Made by a program: the position numbers and the translations under genes | Notes under the pieces: generated by a model | The model's database searches: none | What the model was told of the DNA's origin: nothing | Seen by the model: the letters and a program-made list of their open reading frames with translations, nothing else | In this document: positions 8,821-18,157 of the stretch, piece after piece | How the letters are laid out: every line of letters starts with the position of its first letter | How positions within the stretch are numbered: position 1 is the stretch's first letter | Assembly: GCA_964636985.1 (NCBI GenBank) | Contig: CAZWSX010000006.1 | Location: forward strand, 186,001-250,000 | From: CAZWSX01 sp964636985 | GTDB taxonomy: Bacteria; Planctomycetota; Planctomycetia; Pirellulales; Pirellulaceae | Reading direction: 5' to 3' | Length of the DNA stretch: 64,000 bases

Positions 8821-10164
8821 TTACACTCGTTGAAAACGCGCGCCGAACGTTTCTTCGTAAGCGCGGCGATAGGCTGATTCGTCTTCTGGGAAGATGGTCG
8901 CGAAGGCTTCTTCGGAGACGGCCCCGCGCTGGAAGCGTTGCTTTTCGAAGACGGGCAAATCGTCGCCGGTGATCGCCTTGATTCCGCGGCGGACAATTTC
9001 CCCCTTCAGCGCGTACAGCTTCTCTTCTTTCCAGTCGGTCAGTTCGATGAACGGAATTGCTTCCGAGGCCGCAATCACGTCGACCGTCGCATAGGGACTG
9101 AACCCTGAAAAGCCAAACGCTTGGGCCGGAGCATAAGTCCGAACGTGGCCGCGGCTTTGTCCGCCCGTGTACGTGAGGCTGTGCTTCACGGCACCGACGC
9201 CCCAGCCTTCGTGGTAGAGCAGGGGATTGTTCAAGACACTGCGGATTGTTAGTTCCGGATTCTCGTGGATCGGGTAGTCCTTGAGATTCTCGTCGCCGCC
9301 GTCGCCGTCGATGAGATGCTTCCACGATGGGTAGCGAGCGCGAATTGCCCGGCAAAGGGCCGTGGCCATCGTCGCGCTTTGGACGTCGAGTGGCTTATAG
9401 TCTTCGATCACGCTTACGGCGTCGCGATAGGAAACCTCGCTCACCGGGACGTCGAACACTTCCAGGAACATCTCCAGCCCAAGCTGCTTCAGGAACGTAT
9501 GCGCTTGCGAGCCATCTCGCCCGGCGCCGTCCAGCGACAGTGTGAACGCCTTGAGCCTCGCAGGCGACTGACCGCGACGAAGCAGTGCGCGGTACAGCAA
9601 GACGAACACTGCCCCGCTATCGACGCCGCCCGAGAACAGTACGCCCAGCGGCTCATCTTGTGGAACATGATCGAGCCAGCGATCGATCGCGTCGGCCACG
9701 GCGCCGATGTAGTGTTCGCCGATCACATCCAAATCCGCCGGCAAGGCGTTGCGAGTTGGCGTGAAGAATCGCTCCAGCTTCGGATTCGGGTCGGGGCAGC
9801 CGACCAGTTCCAGCGACATCACGTAATGGGCCGGGACCATCCGCGTGTAGGACGGGTGGAATTGTCCGGCGAGTTTTTGCTCGGCGAGATAATCGGCGAT
9901 CTTGTCGATGCGATCGGACGCTACCAGCCAAGGACCTTCGTGGTGTTTGGCCAGAAAGAATCGCAGCGGCCGGCCAATCGAGCGAGCCATTCGAACCGTT
10001 CGGCCTTGCTTGGCGATGATGGCGAACTGCCCTTGGATCTTGCGCACGCGCTCGACATCGCCCGAGGCGACGGCCGCTTGGGCCTCTTCGGCTGTGCAGT
10101 TGAAGAAGAGATTCTCGGCCGGGTCGAGCAGGACGCTCAATCGTTCAATCGTTTGCACATTCAT
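8821..10164 (-). CDS. Asparagine-synthase-like protein lacking the glutaminase cysteine
   Basis: The C-terminal two thirds form an AsnB-type ATP-pyrophosphatase domain, with the PP-loop LFSGGVDSG (residues ~177-184) and DGDGGDENLKD near 290. The N-terminal ~130 residues resemble a reduced class-II glutamine amidotransferase domain (QGQFAII, RSIGRPLRFF, WLVASDRIDKI) but there is no Cys at position 2, so glutamine hydrolysis is unlikely. It may use ammonia or perform a beta-lactam-synthetase-like or other adenylation reaction; the substrate is unknown. An in-frame GTG at 10179 would add five residues; neither start has a clear Shine-Dalgarno. Confidence 0.8.
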   Translation of the reverse strand: MNVQTIERLSVLLDPAENLFFNCTAEEAQAAVASGDVERVRKIQGQFAIIAKQGRTVRMARSIGRPLRFFLAKHHEGPWLVASDRIDKIADYLAEQKLAGQFHPSYTRMVPAHYVMSLELVGCPDPNPKLERFFTPTRNALPADLDVIGEHYIGAVADAIDRWLDHVPQDEPLGVLFSGGVDSGAVFVLLYRALLRRGQSPARLKAFTLSLDGAGRDGSQAHTFLKQLGLEMFLEVFDVPVSEVSYRDAVSVIEDYKPLDVQSATMATALCRAIRARYPSWKHLIDGDGGDENLKDYPIHENPELTIRSVLNNPLLYHEGWGVGAVKHSLTYTGGQSRGHVRTYAPAQAFGFSGFSPYATVDVIAASEAIPFIELTDWKEEKLYALKGEIVRRGIKAITGDDLPVFEKQRFQRGAVSEEAFATIFPEDESAYRRAYEETFGARFQRV

Positions 10165-10274
10165 CGCGAAGGAGTCCACTGGAGTGGCGCGGGAAAACGG
10201 ACATTGTAACCGAGGATGGTCCGCCGGTTCGTCCGCTGTTCACTCGTACGCACGCAGCGATGCATTCGTTCGTC

Positions 10275-11795
10275 TTACAACTTCGCGATACTCTTGAAAT
10301 CTCCCATGAGCGACCGGTACAGCTGTTGAAAGACCGGGAATCCGTGATCGTAGGTCTTCACGTTCTTCTTTTCTGTCGGAGTTTCTGACACGACTTTGAT
10401 CGTCGCCGCACAAGCTTCCTCAATGTTCTTGAAAGCACCGGCACCAACCGCCGCCAAGAGCGCCACGCCATACGCGGGGCCTTGTTCGGCGTTGATGGTG
10501 ACAACTTTTTGGCCGAAGACGTCGGCCTGAATTTGCCGCCACAGCGGGCTTTTCGAGCCGCCGCCGCTGGCGCGGATTTGTTTCACCGGCACGCCCATCT
10601 CTTTGATGATCGCCAGGCTATCGCGCATCGCGTAACCGACCCCTTCCATGATCGCTCGCGCCATATGGCCGCGACCGTGCTTGAGCGTGAGTCCGATGAA
10701 GCAGGCCCGAGCGTCCGGATCGGCGTGGGGAGTACGTTCGCCGGAGAGATAGGGCAGGAAGAACAATCCTTCCGATCCGGCGGGGATCGCGCCCGCTTCT
10801 TGATTGAGGACTTCGTAGGGGCTCGGCTTTCCCTTTCGCAGCGAGATCTCTTTGCAGAGCGACTCAGTAAACCATTGCAACGAGCCGCCGCCGCTGAGGC
10901 TCACGCCCATCATGTGCCACTTGCCGTGGACGGCATGGCAGAAAGTGTGCAGCCGGCCGGCTGGATCGATTTCGACCTTATCGCTATGGACGAACATGAT
11001 ACCCGACGTGCCGATCGATGTGCTGAGCGTGCCACTAGTAACGACGCCAGTGCCGACCGCATTTGCGGCGCAGTCGCCTGCACCGCCGACGACCACGCAG
11101 TCGGTCGTCAGCCCCAATTCTATGGCCGCGGCCGCGGTCAACTTGCCGGTGACTTCTTCCGATTCGTACGGCTTGGCAAACAGATCGATATCGAGTTCGA
11201 GTTTGCTGAGCAGCTTCTTCGACCACGTTCGCGCGGCGACGTCGAGCAGCAGCATCCCGCTGGCGTCGCTCACGTCGGTGGCGAGTTCGCCCGTCATGCG
11301 GCGTCGGACATCGTCTTTGGGGAGCAGGACCTTCTTGAGCTTCGCGAAGTTCTTCGGCTCTTGATTGCGCAGCCACAGGATCTTCGGTGCCGTGAATCCC
11401 GTGAGCGCCGGGTTCGCCACCATCTTGATGAGTTGCTTACGCCCCCCAGCGCGGGCTTCGATCTCGATGCACTCGGCGGCGGTGCGCTGGTCGTTCCACA
11501 ACAACGCAGGGCGAATCACCTTGTGGTCTTTGTCGAGAAAGACCGACCCGTGCATTTGCCCTGAGAGGCCGATCGCTTTCACCTCGGCAGGCGGGAGCTT
11601 AGTCTTCTTCATGACCTCGCGAATCGTTTTGACAGTCGCGGTCCACCAGTCGTCGGGATTCTGCTCGGTCCAGAGCGGCTTGGGGATGTGCAGCGGGTAG
11701 TTGGCGCTGGCTTCGGCCAGGATCTGTCCTTGCTCGTCGATGACAAGCGTCTTGGTTCCCGAGGTACCGATATCAATGCCAAGAAAGTACGCCAT
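10275..11795 (-). CDS. xylB: Xylulokinase (FGGY carbohydrate kinase)
   Basis: The 506-residue protein begins MAYFLGIDIGTSGTKT, the ATP-binding phosphate-1 motif of FGGY kinases, followed by W-T-EQNPDDWW and GLSGQMHG, which are typical of D-xylulose kinases. FLPYLSGERTPHADPDARA and ASGGGSKSPLWRQIQADVF are the FGGY C-terminal signatures. It phosphorylates D-xylulose to xylulose 5-phosphate for the pentose phosphate pathway. No xylose isomerase is seen beside it. The next gene on the same strand begins about 110 bp further on. Confidence 0.93.
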   Translation of the reverse strand: MAYFLGIDIGTSGTKTLVIDEQGQILAEASANYPLHIPKPLWTEQNPDDWWTATVKTIREVMKKTKLPPAEVKAIGLSGQMHGSVFLDKDHKVIRPALLWNDQRTAAECIEIEARAGGRKQLIKMVANPALTGFTAPKILWLRNQEPKNFAKLKKVLLPKDDVRRRMTGELATDVSDASGMLLLDVAARTWSKKLLSKLELDIDLFAKPYESEEVTGKLTAAAAIELGLTTDCVVVGGAGDCAANAVGTGVVTSGTLSTSIGTSGIMFVHSDKVEIDPAGRLHTFCHAVHGKWHMMGVSLSGGGSLQWFTESLCKEISLRKGKPSPYEVLNQEAGAIPAGSEGLFFLPYLSGERTPHADPDARACFIGLTLKHGRGHMARAIMEGVGYAMRDSLAIIKEMGVPVKQIRASGGGSKSPLWRQIQADVFGQKVVTINAEQGPAYGVALLAAVGAGAFKNIEEACAATIKVVSETPTEKKNVKTYDHGFPVFQQLYRSLMGDFKSIAKL

Positions 11796-11980
11796 AGCCG
11801 CCGAGACTCCCGAAGGACCAACCGAAGTGGATCAAGTGGGGGCTATTATGCGCACGAGCGTGCGAAAACCCCAGTCCGGTAGAGGGGATTTTGACGCGTA
11901 TTGGGATGGCACGATCGTTTCTTGTTGAGCGGTTCCGGTGTCGCGGGTAATTTGACGGGGCGTGGCAGGGAGGCCGGACT

Positions 11981-13846
11981 ATGTCTTGCGCAAGTTCCAT
12001 CACAGGGGATTCTGCTATGACGCAAGCACACTGCTTCTCGTGCATTGCTCTCGCGTTGGCGAGCACTTTGGCCTTGCCGCATCGAACAGGCCAAGCGGAA
12101 GAACGTCGGCTGGAAAACCGTCTTCCCTCCAGCACCATTGTTTGTGTTTCCGTTGGCAGCTTTAAAGAAGCCTGGGCAGAGTTTCGACGAACCGATTTGG
12201 GAAAAACCGGATTCGGAGACCACTTCGATGCTTTTCGCAAGGAGTTGGTCGAAGCCGACAAAGCGAGCATGCTTCACCTGCGACCTTGGTGGGGGTTCGA
12301 CTGGGACGACCTGAAGGACATTGATTCCGAAGCGGCGCTCGTCGTCGTGAGAAATAACCAAGATCTGGGCGCCGCTTGGTGGTTCCAAGGCGATCCGATG
12401 GCAGACCATCTGAAAAAGCTTCGGAGTACCATCGACGACTACTTTGAGAAGGAAAAGAAGCTTGTTTCCACAACCGGCAAATTCGGCGAAGCCGATTGGG
12501 CAGCGCACGTCACCAGGGAAGGCGACGATCCGGTCAAGGCAGCAGTCGGGCCCATTTGGGTCACTACCGACCAAGGGGTCTACGTCGCCAGCGATTGGAA
12601 GACCGCAGAAGTGCTCGCCAATTCCTACGCCGAAAGCAAAGCCAATCCTCCAATACCGCCAGCAATCGCTACGGCACTGGAATCGATCTACTCCGAAGGT
12701 GAACCCGGTCCAAAGGCGCGGCTTCGTTTGCTTGTTCGACCGCCCAATATTGCGCTCGCGATTCGTCGCCCATCAGGGCGTAAGCGTTTGGATTTTTGGT
12801 CGGCGTTCTGGAAGCGAGTGTGCAGTGAAGCCGAGAGCATTGGCCTGACGATCGACTTGGCGCCTGGACGCGATGAGGAGATTCGCGCGGCGGGAGCAAT
12901 CGTCTTCAAACCAGCGCACCCCGGGAAGGTGAGCGAGCCCATCTTGATGCCTACGACGCCTCCAGAAGTCCCCGAGTTCGTCCCGCCCGACATAGGGTCG
13001 GCCATGAAATTCGGGATCAATCCCACGAGGTTGGTCAAAGGCCTTGCAGCGGTCGTGGAGAAGGAGTCGGGCGAAGGGGATGTTCTCAATCACATTCTTG
13101 ACGGGTTGAGGGACGATCCGGCTGGTCCCAAGGTGGACCTTCGAAAAGGCATGATCGATCAATTGGGCGACTCAATGCTCCACTTTATGGATGGGAAGCA
13201 TCCGCCCGATCGAAAGGCGTCTGCGATTCGCCGAGCGTCACTGTTCCCGATCGCCGACGAGGTGAAGTTCGCAACTGCGGCAGACACACTCTGGAGCGGT
13301 GTCGCCTTGGCTGCGGTGCACGGATATAAGACCTTCGTCTGTCCCATCGACCAGGAATTGTTATCCAGAACCGAGTTCCGGGCAGCTTCGATTTGGACGA
13401 AGGAGAAAACATTCGCCATCGGCAACAACAAAGATTTTTTCGCGCATCTCTTCAACGGTATGCCGGTAACACCGCTCACGGAGACTGCCGACTTCAAGTA
13501 CATCGACAATTGGTGGAAGAAGGTCGAGTCCGAAGAAACCTGCGTGTATGCCTACTTCTCTCCCGAGCACTTGCTGGGCAATGCTTACCAAGAGGTGGTC
13601 GACGCCAAAGTGGTGAACGATGCAAAAGGGCGTCCGCTACCCGAACACCCGGCGACACCGTACCTGCGGTTCCTGCTCCTTGGAGAGATGGAGCTACAAA
13701 ACGCGACTAAACCAATGTCTCTGCCTGAGGCGGATGTCATCATGTCGAACTGGCCGGCGCTCGGATGGACACTGGCCAATTCGGAGAAGGGAATGCGATT
13801 CGAATTGGTGTGGCTCGGGGCGAACCGCAAGCCAGCATCGAAGTAA
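11981..13846 (+). CDS. Large secreted protein of unknown function
   Basis: A 621-residue product with an N-terminal hydrophobic leader (HCFSCIALALASTLALPHRTGQA). I recognise no catalytic motif; the general layout (leader, then a globular region repeatedly describing VYVASDWKTAEVLANSY and TLWSGVALAAVHGYKT segments) resembles large planctomycete periplasmic proteins such as the DUF3352-like group, but this is only a guess. The ATG at 11981 has AGGGAGG 7 nt upstream; an in-frame ATG at 12017 has a weaker aggggatt. It is divergent from xylB and its stop abuts the stop of the KAP-like gene with no gap. Confidence 0.78.
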   Translation: MSCASSITGDSAMTQAHCFSCIALALASTLALPHRTGQAEERRLENRLPSSTIVCVSVGSFKEAWAEFRRTDLGKTGFGDHFDAFRKELVEADKASMLHLRPWWGFDWDDLKDIDSEAALVVVRNNQDLGAAWWFQGDPMADHLKKLRSTIDDYFEKEKKLVSTTGKFGEADWAAHVTREGDDPVKAAVGPIWVTTDQGVYVASDWKTAEVLANSYAESKANPPIPPAIATALESIYSEGEPGPKARLRLLVRPPNIALAIRRPSGRKRLDFWSAFWKRVCSEAESIGLTIDLAPGRDEEIRAAGAIVFKPAHPGKVSEPILMPTTPPEVPEFVPPDIGSAMKFGINPTRLVKGLAAVVEKESGEGDVLNHILDGLRDDPAGPKVDLRKGMIDQLGDSMLHFMDGKHPPDRKASAIRRASLFPIADEVKFATAADTLWSGVALAAVHGYKTFVCPIDQELLSRTEFRAASIWTKEKTFAIGNNKDFFAHLFNGMPVTPLTETADFKYIDNWWKKVESEETCVYAYFSPEHLLGNAYQEVVDAKVVNDAKGRPLPEHPATPYLRFLLLGEMELQNATKPMSLPEADVIMSNWPALGWTLANSEKGMRFELVWLGANRKPASK

Positions 13847-15349
13847 CTAGCCGCTTCCGGTGCCACGGTCGAAGGCATCAGCATCGCGCAGGGCCAGGGC
13901 CAACGTCGATTCGAAAACCTCCGACGAAACGGTCCAACTCGGCTTTTCGTCCGAATACGAGTTGCAATGCACCACCAGCGTGCGATAGAGGAATTTTAGA
14001 ACGCGACGTGGCACTCTCAAGGACCGCAGCGCTTCGATCAGCCGTGGGTCGGAGACGTTCGAACTGATCAGGCCGCGCAGGGCTGGCTGTGCACCGGGCG
14101 CGGCGCACGCGCGGATGCGGGCGTTAGTGACGTCGTAAAGGGCCTGGCCGGTCCACTCGAACGACGGAATCATGTTTTGCTTGTCGAGCCGCGCCCGCTG
14201 GTAAAAATCGCGGTCTTCGCGCTCAATGAAGCGAGTCAATTCGATCGGCAGCATCAGCTTCACGCCCAAGCCGGGATGCTTGAGAAACTTGTTGTCGAGC
14301 ATCGGCCAGACGAGCCCCTTCATCAGTTCAGCCGAGCCGTTGATCAGGTGGGGTTCGTCGACGCGATCGACCAGCACCAGGATTCCCTTGTAGCCAAGGG
14401 TTGTGAGGATCGACTGGAGCTTCATCAGCATCTCGTAACGATCGTCGGTGCTGTCCTTGCGCGGGAGCGGCTGGTTGGCGACCTCGGTCGTCGAGAAGTG
14501 GAGCAGCGTTTGCCAAAGCGAGTTGGTATCGCGATTGCCGACGCGGACCCGGTGATGAACTTTCCAGGCCAGCCACCGGAACTTGAGCAGCCGCCACAAA
14601 AAGGGCCACCAGAAGCCGACGAATACGATTCCGCAGATCGTGCCCCAAACGGTTTTGTTAGCGTCAAGCTTGAAGAACAGCAGGTAAACCAATCCCAAGG
14701 TCAGCAGCGTTCCGACAATTCCGGTAACCAGTGGAATCCACGATTGCCAGGAAAAGAAGCCCAGCGTTTTTCGCAGCGAATCCCATCGCCCGGCGTAAGT
14801 GTTCGAGGTCGACTGGTCATAGCACGCGGCCAGCAATAGCAGGTCGCGTTTTTGGTTCGCGTCGAGTTTCTGAGCGTCGGAGGGCGTAACGTCCGCCTCG
14901 ATCCCCGGCGACTGCGGCGCGCCGATCAATCGATCGATCAAGCCAGTCGTCGCCACGCACAAGATCGCGTCGATGTGGTCCCACAACTTCCAGTGGTTCA
15001 GTACCTTGTCGGGGCGGCGCTGCGATCGGGAAAGACGCTCGCGAAAGCGATCGAGGAACGGGTTGAAGTCGTCGTAATGGACGACGATCGCCCGTTTGTC
15101 GGGATTTGCTTTGTTGAAGTCGGCGAGATGCCTGGCGATTTGCAGCCGCATGGCGGTTTTGCCAGCCCCTTTTTCGCCCAGCACAATCGCCGTCGAGGGC
15201 TCGCCCGGGTCGCCGTACACCTTGTCCCAGGTGGGGTGATAGGTCGTCTCGATGCACCCGTCTTTGAAAACGGGGTCGGTTTGGGCGTCTTCCTCCGCGA
15301 ACGGGTTGCGCGACATTCCGTGGTGTTCGAGAAACTGTTGCAACTTCAT
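13847..15349 (-). CDS. Membrane-anchored P-loop NTPase, KAP-like
   Basis: A 500-residue protein with Walker A GEKGAGKT at residues 58-65 and Walker B ILVLVDRVDEP at about 323-333. Two hydrophobic segments (about 203-226 and 234-256) lie between them. Membrane helices inserted within the NTPase domain are the hallmark of the KAP (Kidins220/PifA) family, some members of which act in phage exclusion or membrane signalling. The N-terminus HGMSRNPFAEEDAQTDPVF has the NPF-type opening seen in other AAA-like bacterial ATPases. The start at 15349 precedes MKLQQFLEHHGM; the frame is open to 15409. No defence genes are seen beside it, so its role is open. Confidence 0.75.
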   Translation of the reverse strand: MKLQQFLEHHGMSRNPFAEEDAQTDPVFKDGCIETTYHPTWDKVYGDPGEPSTAIVLGEKGAGKTAMRLQIARHLADFNKANPDKRAIVVHYDDFNPFLDRFRERLSRSQRRPDKVLNHWKLWDHIDAILCVATTGLIDRLIGAPQSPGIEADVTPSDAQKLDANQKRDLLLLAACYDQSTSNTYAGRWDSLRKTLGFFSWQSWIPLVTGIVGTLLTLGLVYLLFFKLDANKTVWGTICGIVFVGFWWPFLWRLLKFRWLAWKVHHRVRVGNRDTNSLWQTLLHFSTTEVANQPLPRKDSTDDRYEMLMKLQSILTTLGYKGILVLVDRVDEPHLINGSAELMKGLVWPMLDNKFLKHPGLGVKLMLPIELTRFIEREDRDFYQRARLDKQNMIPSFEWTGQALYDVTNARIRACAAPGAQPALRGLISSNVSDPRLIEALRSLRVPRRVLKFLYRTLVVHCNSYSDEKPSWTVSSEVFESTLALALRDADAFDRGTGSG

Positions 15350-15662
15350 GGCTGAGAAGGTTCGGGTGTGCGTTGACAAGACAAATCCGACGCCGGAACT
15401 GGTTAGCAACTTTACGTCAAAAACGCGCCGACCGGGAGGGATGGGAAGGATAAACGGCCGCTTTCGTGAGGTCGCATCGCCTCGGCGCCAAGAGCCAAAG
15501 TTGGGCAGGTTTGATCGGCATCTTTACATTACTGGCTGTCTTGGGAGGCAACGATTGCCCAAGGCAACCGCGCAATGGCGTGGAATATCCACGCATGGAC
15601 TGGGTTCCTCACGTTCGGGCGGGGCCTTCTTCTCACGTACTTCTGCTGGTGGGAGTCTTGTG

Positions 15663-16436
15663 ATGACCCTATGTCGCACCATTTTCTTGGGAATCTTGTT
15701 TGTAGTAACATCCGTGGAAGGCGTGCATGCCGTCGACCTTGGTCCGCCCAGGCCGGCGTGGACCGCCAGGCTCGATGAGTTGTCCGAATTATCGATCGAC
15801 GAGACGCCATTGACGGAAGTCTTGGCGATCCTCGAAAAGGACCTCGGCGTCAACGTCCAGCTCGACCGGAAGGCACTCGAGGAGGCAAGTATTCCAAGCG
15901 ATCAACCCGTCACGCTCACCGTTCGCAATATGAAGCGCCGCACAATCTTGAACAAACTTCTCAAGCCGATCGATCTGGCGTTCACGGTGAGAAGCGAAGG
16001 AATCTTGATCACAACCGTAGAGAAAAGCAGGACCGAGATAGAAACCCGGTTTTACGATGTGGATGACTTGATTGAAGCGATCCAGGATGCCAACCGCCGT
16101 AGCGGCGTCCCCGAGCAGCCGCCCGGCGCGGCGCCGAGGATTACGGGTGGCGTCACCAACGGACACGTCGATGTCGCGTCGGGTGCTCCTGGAGCGACTT
16201 CAAACGCGACTCCCGCCGACCCCCACGCAAAGCTTCCCAGAGAGTATCGCGAACTCATCACCTTGACTCAGGAAACCATTGCCCCGGACACATGGGAAGA
16301 AGCGGGCGGTCCCGGCCGGATATCCGTTTTCGCGGGCCTTGTCGTCGTCTCGCAGACCGAAGAGCTTCACACCGAAGTAAGCACGTTTTTCGATAACCTG
16401 CGCGACATTCTGGAGAAACGCCGACGGCGGCGGTGA
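15663..16436 (+). CDS. Secreted protein with STN-like domain
   Basis: A 257-residue protein with a signal peptide (TIFLGILFVVTSVEGVHA). Residues ~40-115 (LSIDETPLTEVLAILEKDLG ... IDLAFTVRSEGILITT) have the pattern of the secretin/TonB short N-terminal (STN) domain, which is common in planctomycete stand-alone proteins. A proline/glycine-rich linker follows, then a C-terminal ~70-residue part (FAGLVVVSQTEELHTEVSTF) reminiscent of secretin N1-like repeats, and a tail of five arginines. Role unknown. The ATG at 15663 has GTGGGAG about 8 nt upstream; the longer open frame upstream overlaps the NTPase gene and lacks support. Confidence 0.75.
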   Translation: MTLCRTIFLGILFVVTSVEGVHAVDLGPPRPAWTARLDELSELSIDETPLTEVLAILEKDLGVNVQLDRKALEEASIPSDQPVTLTVRNMKRRTILNKLLKPIDLAFTVRSEGILITTVEKSRTEIETRFYDVDDLIEAIQDANRRSGVPEQPPGAAPRITGGVTNGHVDVASGAPGATSNATPADPHAKLPREYRELITLTQETIAPDTWEEAGGPGRISVFAGLVVVSQTEELHTEVSTFFDNLRDILEKRRRRR

Positions 16437-16459
16437 AAAGTTCGTTTGCAAAACGAGAA

Positions 16460-16490
16460 AAGGCGGCGCGAATTTACTTCGCGCCGCCTT
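16460..16490. terminator. Bidirectional terminator hairpin
   Basis: A perfect 13-bp inverted repeat (aaggcggcgcgaa / ttcgcgccgcctt) with loop tttac between two convergent genes ending at 16436 and 16530. On the minus strand it is followed by TTTTCTCGTTTT; the plus side has a weaker T-content. Confidence 0.75.
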
Positions 16491-16529
16491 AAGTCAGTTC
16501 GCTTGTTTGGCAACGGTTGAGAACAGTCC

Positions 16530-17147
16530 CTACTTCACCTTCAGGCTATTCACAAAGTCCTGAAACGCCTTCTCGTTCGCCGCGATGGTCGCCTTGGGAC
16601 CGTAAAGTTTCAGGAAGTAGTTGCCCGCGGTCTTATTCTCGATGATAGCGCCGAGCATGCGATAGTTTTCACGCAGCGTCGTCGCACCGCCGGCGAACGG
16701 CCCGCCCGGCATATCTTTGTAGGTGCCCGACAAGTCGACGTAGTGGACCGTCAGCCCGCCGATGCTCAGCTTCTCGACCTTCGCCTTATCTTTGGTCAAG
16801 GCCTTGCCGCCGGCGTCGGTGAACTGATTCAGCCAACGGCTCACGTTGTCGTCGATCGATCCGCCCGAACCCATCACTGTGAGGCGGCCCGGGATTTCGT
16901 CCCCTTCGACTACCGGGATTTCGAACTCATACTCAACAATCCGGCTGCGCGGCATCTTCTTCTTCCAGTCCTTGGCAGGCGCCAGTGACATGGCGTCGTT
17001 TTCACCGATGGAAATCGAAGCAGGGGCATCTCCCTTGGGCTCGTCGGCGACAACGAAGGCAGTTGCGGCTACAAACGACAGCATCAAGGCGACCAACGAG
17101 AATCGATGCAACACGGTTCGTGCTCCCTGTTCCGGAAGATAGTTCAT
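16530..17147 (-). CDS. Secreted protein of unknown function
   Basis: A 205-residue protein with a signal peptide (FSLVALMLSFVAATAFVVADEP) whose mature part is a single compact domain: ISIGENDAMSLAPAKDWKKK, RIVEYEFEIPVVEGDEIPGR and FLKLYGPKATIAANEKAFQDF. It has no cysteines in the mature part and no catalytic motif that I recognise. The pattern recurs in planctomycete genomes as a periplasmic hypothetical protein. It converges with the STN-like gene over a shared terminator. Confidence 0.72.
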   Translation of the reverse strand: MNYLPEQGARTVLHRFSLVALMLSFVAATAFVVADEPKGDAPASISIGENDAMSLAPAKDWKKKMPRSRIVEYEFEIPVVEGDEIPGRLTVMGSGGSIDDNVSRWLNQFTDAGGKALTKDKAKVEKLSIGGLTVHYVDLSGTYKDMPGGPFAGGATTLRENYRMLGAIIENKTAGNYFLKLYGPKATIAANEKAFQDFVNSLKVK

Positions 17148-17183
17148 TACAGGCGCGTAATCTGGTGGCCGCCATTATAGGCG

Positions 17184-17981
17184 CTACTTCACTAAGACGT
17201 ACACCAGCGCCACGAAGAGCAAAAAGCAAACGACGCCTAGCCCGACGACGATTGCGATGACCGTCGACTTGTCCTTTCCAGGACGCGAGGGGCCCAGCGA
17301 GACGGAACCCAGTGACGTGCCGCCCAGTGAGGTGGAGCCCAGAGGAAGGCCTGGCGCATCGAGTGCAGGCAGCATCGGCGCGGGTTCGGGTTCCGGCTTC
17401 TTGATTTCAAACGTCGCCTCGGTCGGCTTCTCGCCGGGCAAGCCAGGAAACACGTCGCTGGCGGTTTTCCAATCGGTCCAACCTTCCCGCCACACCAGGC
17501 TATCGGCGCCAACTCGTCCTTCGCCGAGCCACTTGCGCATGATGGCTCCTTTGGCGGGACCATACTGCCCGCCGCCGACGGGACGAACGTACCAAGCCGA
17601 CTCAATCGACTCGTCGATGGCATCGACAACCGGTTTGGCGGTGCGCCCCTTCGAGGGTGGCAACAGATCGCCAAGGCCGCTAGCGCCGTTGGCTTCGCCC
17701 TTCTTCAGCTCGGCCGGCTTTTCGGCAAGGTTGACTTTGGAGCTGCTCGGAGCCTCGCCGCCAAGCGATACCGCCACGTCGCCATGCGCGGGGCTCGACT
17801 TCGTGTGAGTCGCTGTCCCGTTGGCGGCCCCTGGAGTCGCCGGTTTTTTTAGCGCCTGAGGATCGCTCTCGTGAGGAATGCGGACTCGCTCGCCGCAGTC
17901 GGGGCAGAACCCCTTCTTGCCCGCCAAGGCAGCCTTGACGTGGACGCGATGACCTTTCGGACAGAAAAAGCGGATACCCAT
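17184..17981 (-). CDS. GYF_2 domain protein with zinc ribbon and C-terminal membrane anchor
   Basis: A 265-residue protein. The N-terminus has a zinc-ribbon-like segment (FFCPKGH ... GFCPDCGERVRIP, residues 5-36). A Pro/Ser/Ala-rich linker leads to a GYF_2 (DUF4339) domain at ~118-170 (WYVRPVGGGQYGPAKGAIMR, VWREGWTDW), and a membrane helix (VIAIVVGLGVVCFLLFVALVYV) ends the protein. Between these lies a repeated LGSTSLGGTSLGSVSLG stretch. GYF domains bind proline-rich ligands; here a scaffolding role is inferred. The ATG at 17981 is preferred to 18002 because it opens the zinc ribbon. Confidence 0.8.
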   Translation of the reverse strand: MGIRFFCPKGHRVHVKAALAGKKGFCPDCGERVRIPHESDPQALKKPATPGAANGTATHTKSSPAHGDVAVSLGGEAPSSSKVNLAEKPAELKKGEANGASGLGDLLPPSKGRTAKPVVDAIDESIESAWYVRPVGGGQYGPAKGAIMRKWLGEGRVGADSLVWREGWTDWKTASDVFPGLPGEKPTEATFEIKKPEPEPAPMLPALDAPGLPLGSTSLGGTSLGSVSLGPSRPGKDKSTVIAIVVGLGVVCFLLFVALVYVLVK

Positions 17982-18157
17982 TCGTGATGAGACCTGTGGC
18001 AATCGTCAGTGCCGAGGTGCAATTGAAAAGCCAGCGCGCACCTTACCCGACGCGTATCCCCGCCCCCCATTATACTTTTGCCCAACCGGTACGAAAGTGA
18101 ATGTCCCAAATCCGAATGTAGGGATTCTGCGGAAAATAGCCGCTCAGAAAGCTGCAC

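Noticed and set aside
9265..10209. Plus-strand open frame opposite the asparagine-synthase-like gene
   Set aside because: The composition is typical of antisense shadows and the opposite strand has a strong family match.
15252..15662. N-terminal extension of the STN-like protein
   Set aside because: It overlaps the KAP-like gene, has no signal peptide, and the downstream ATG has both Shine-Dalgarno and leader.
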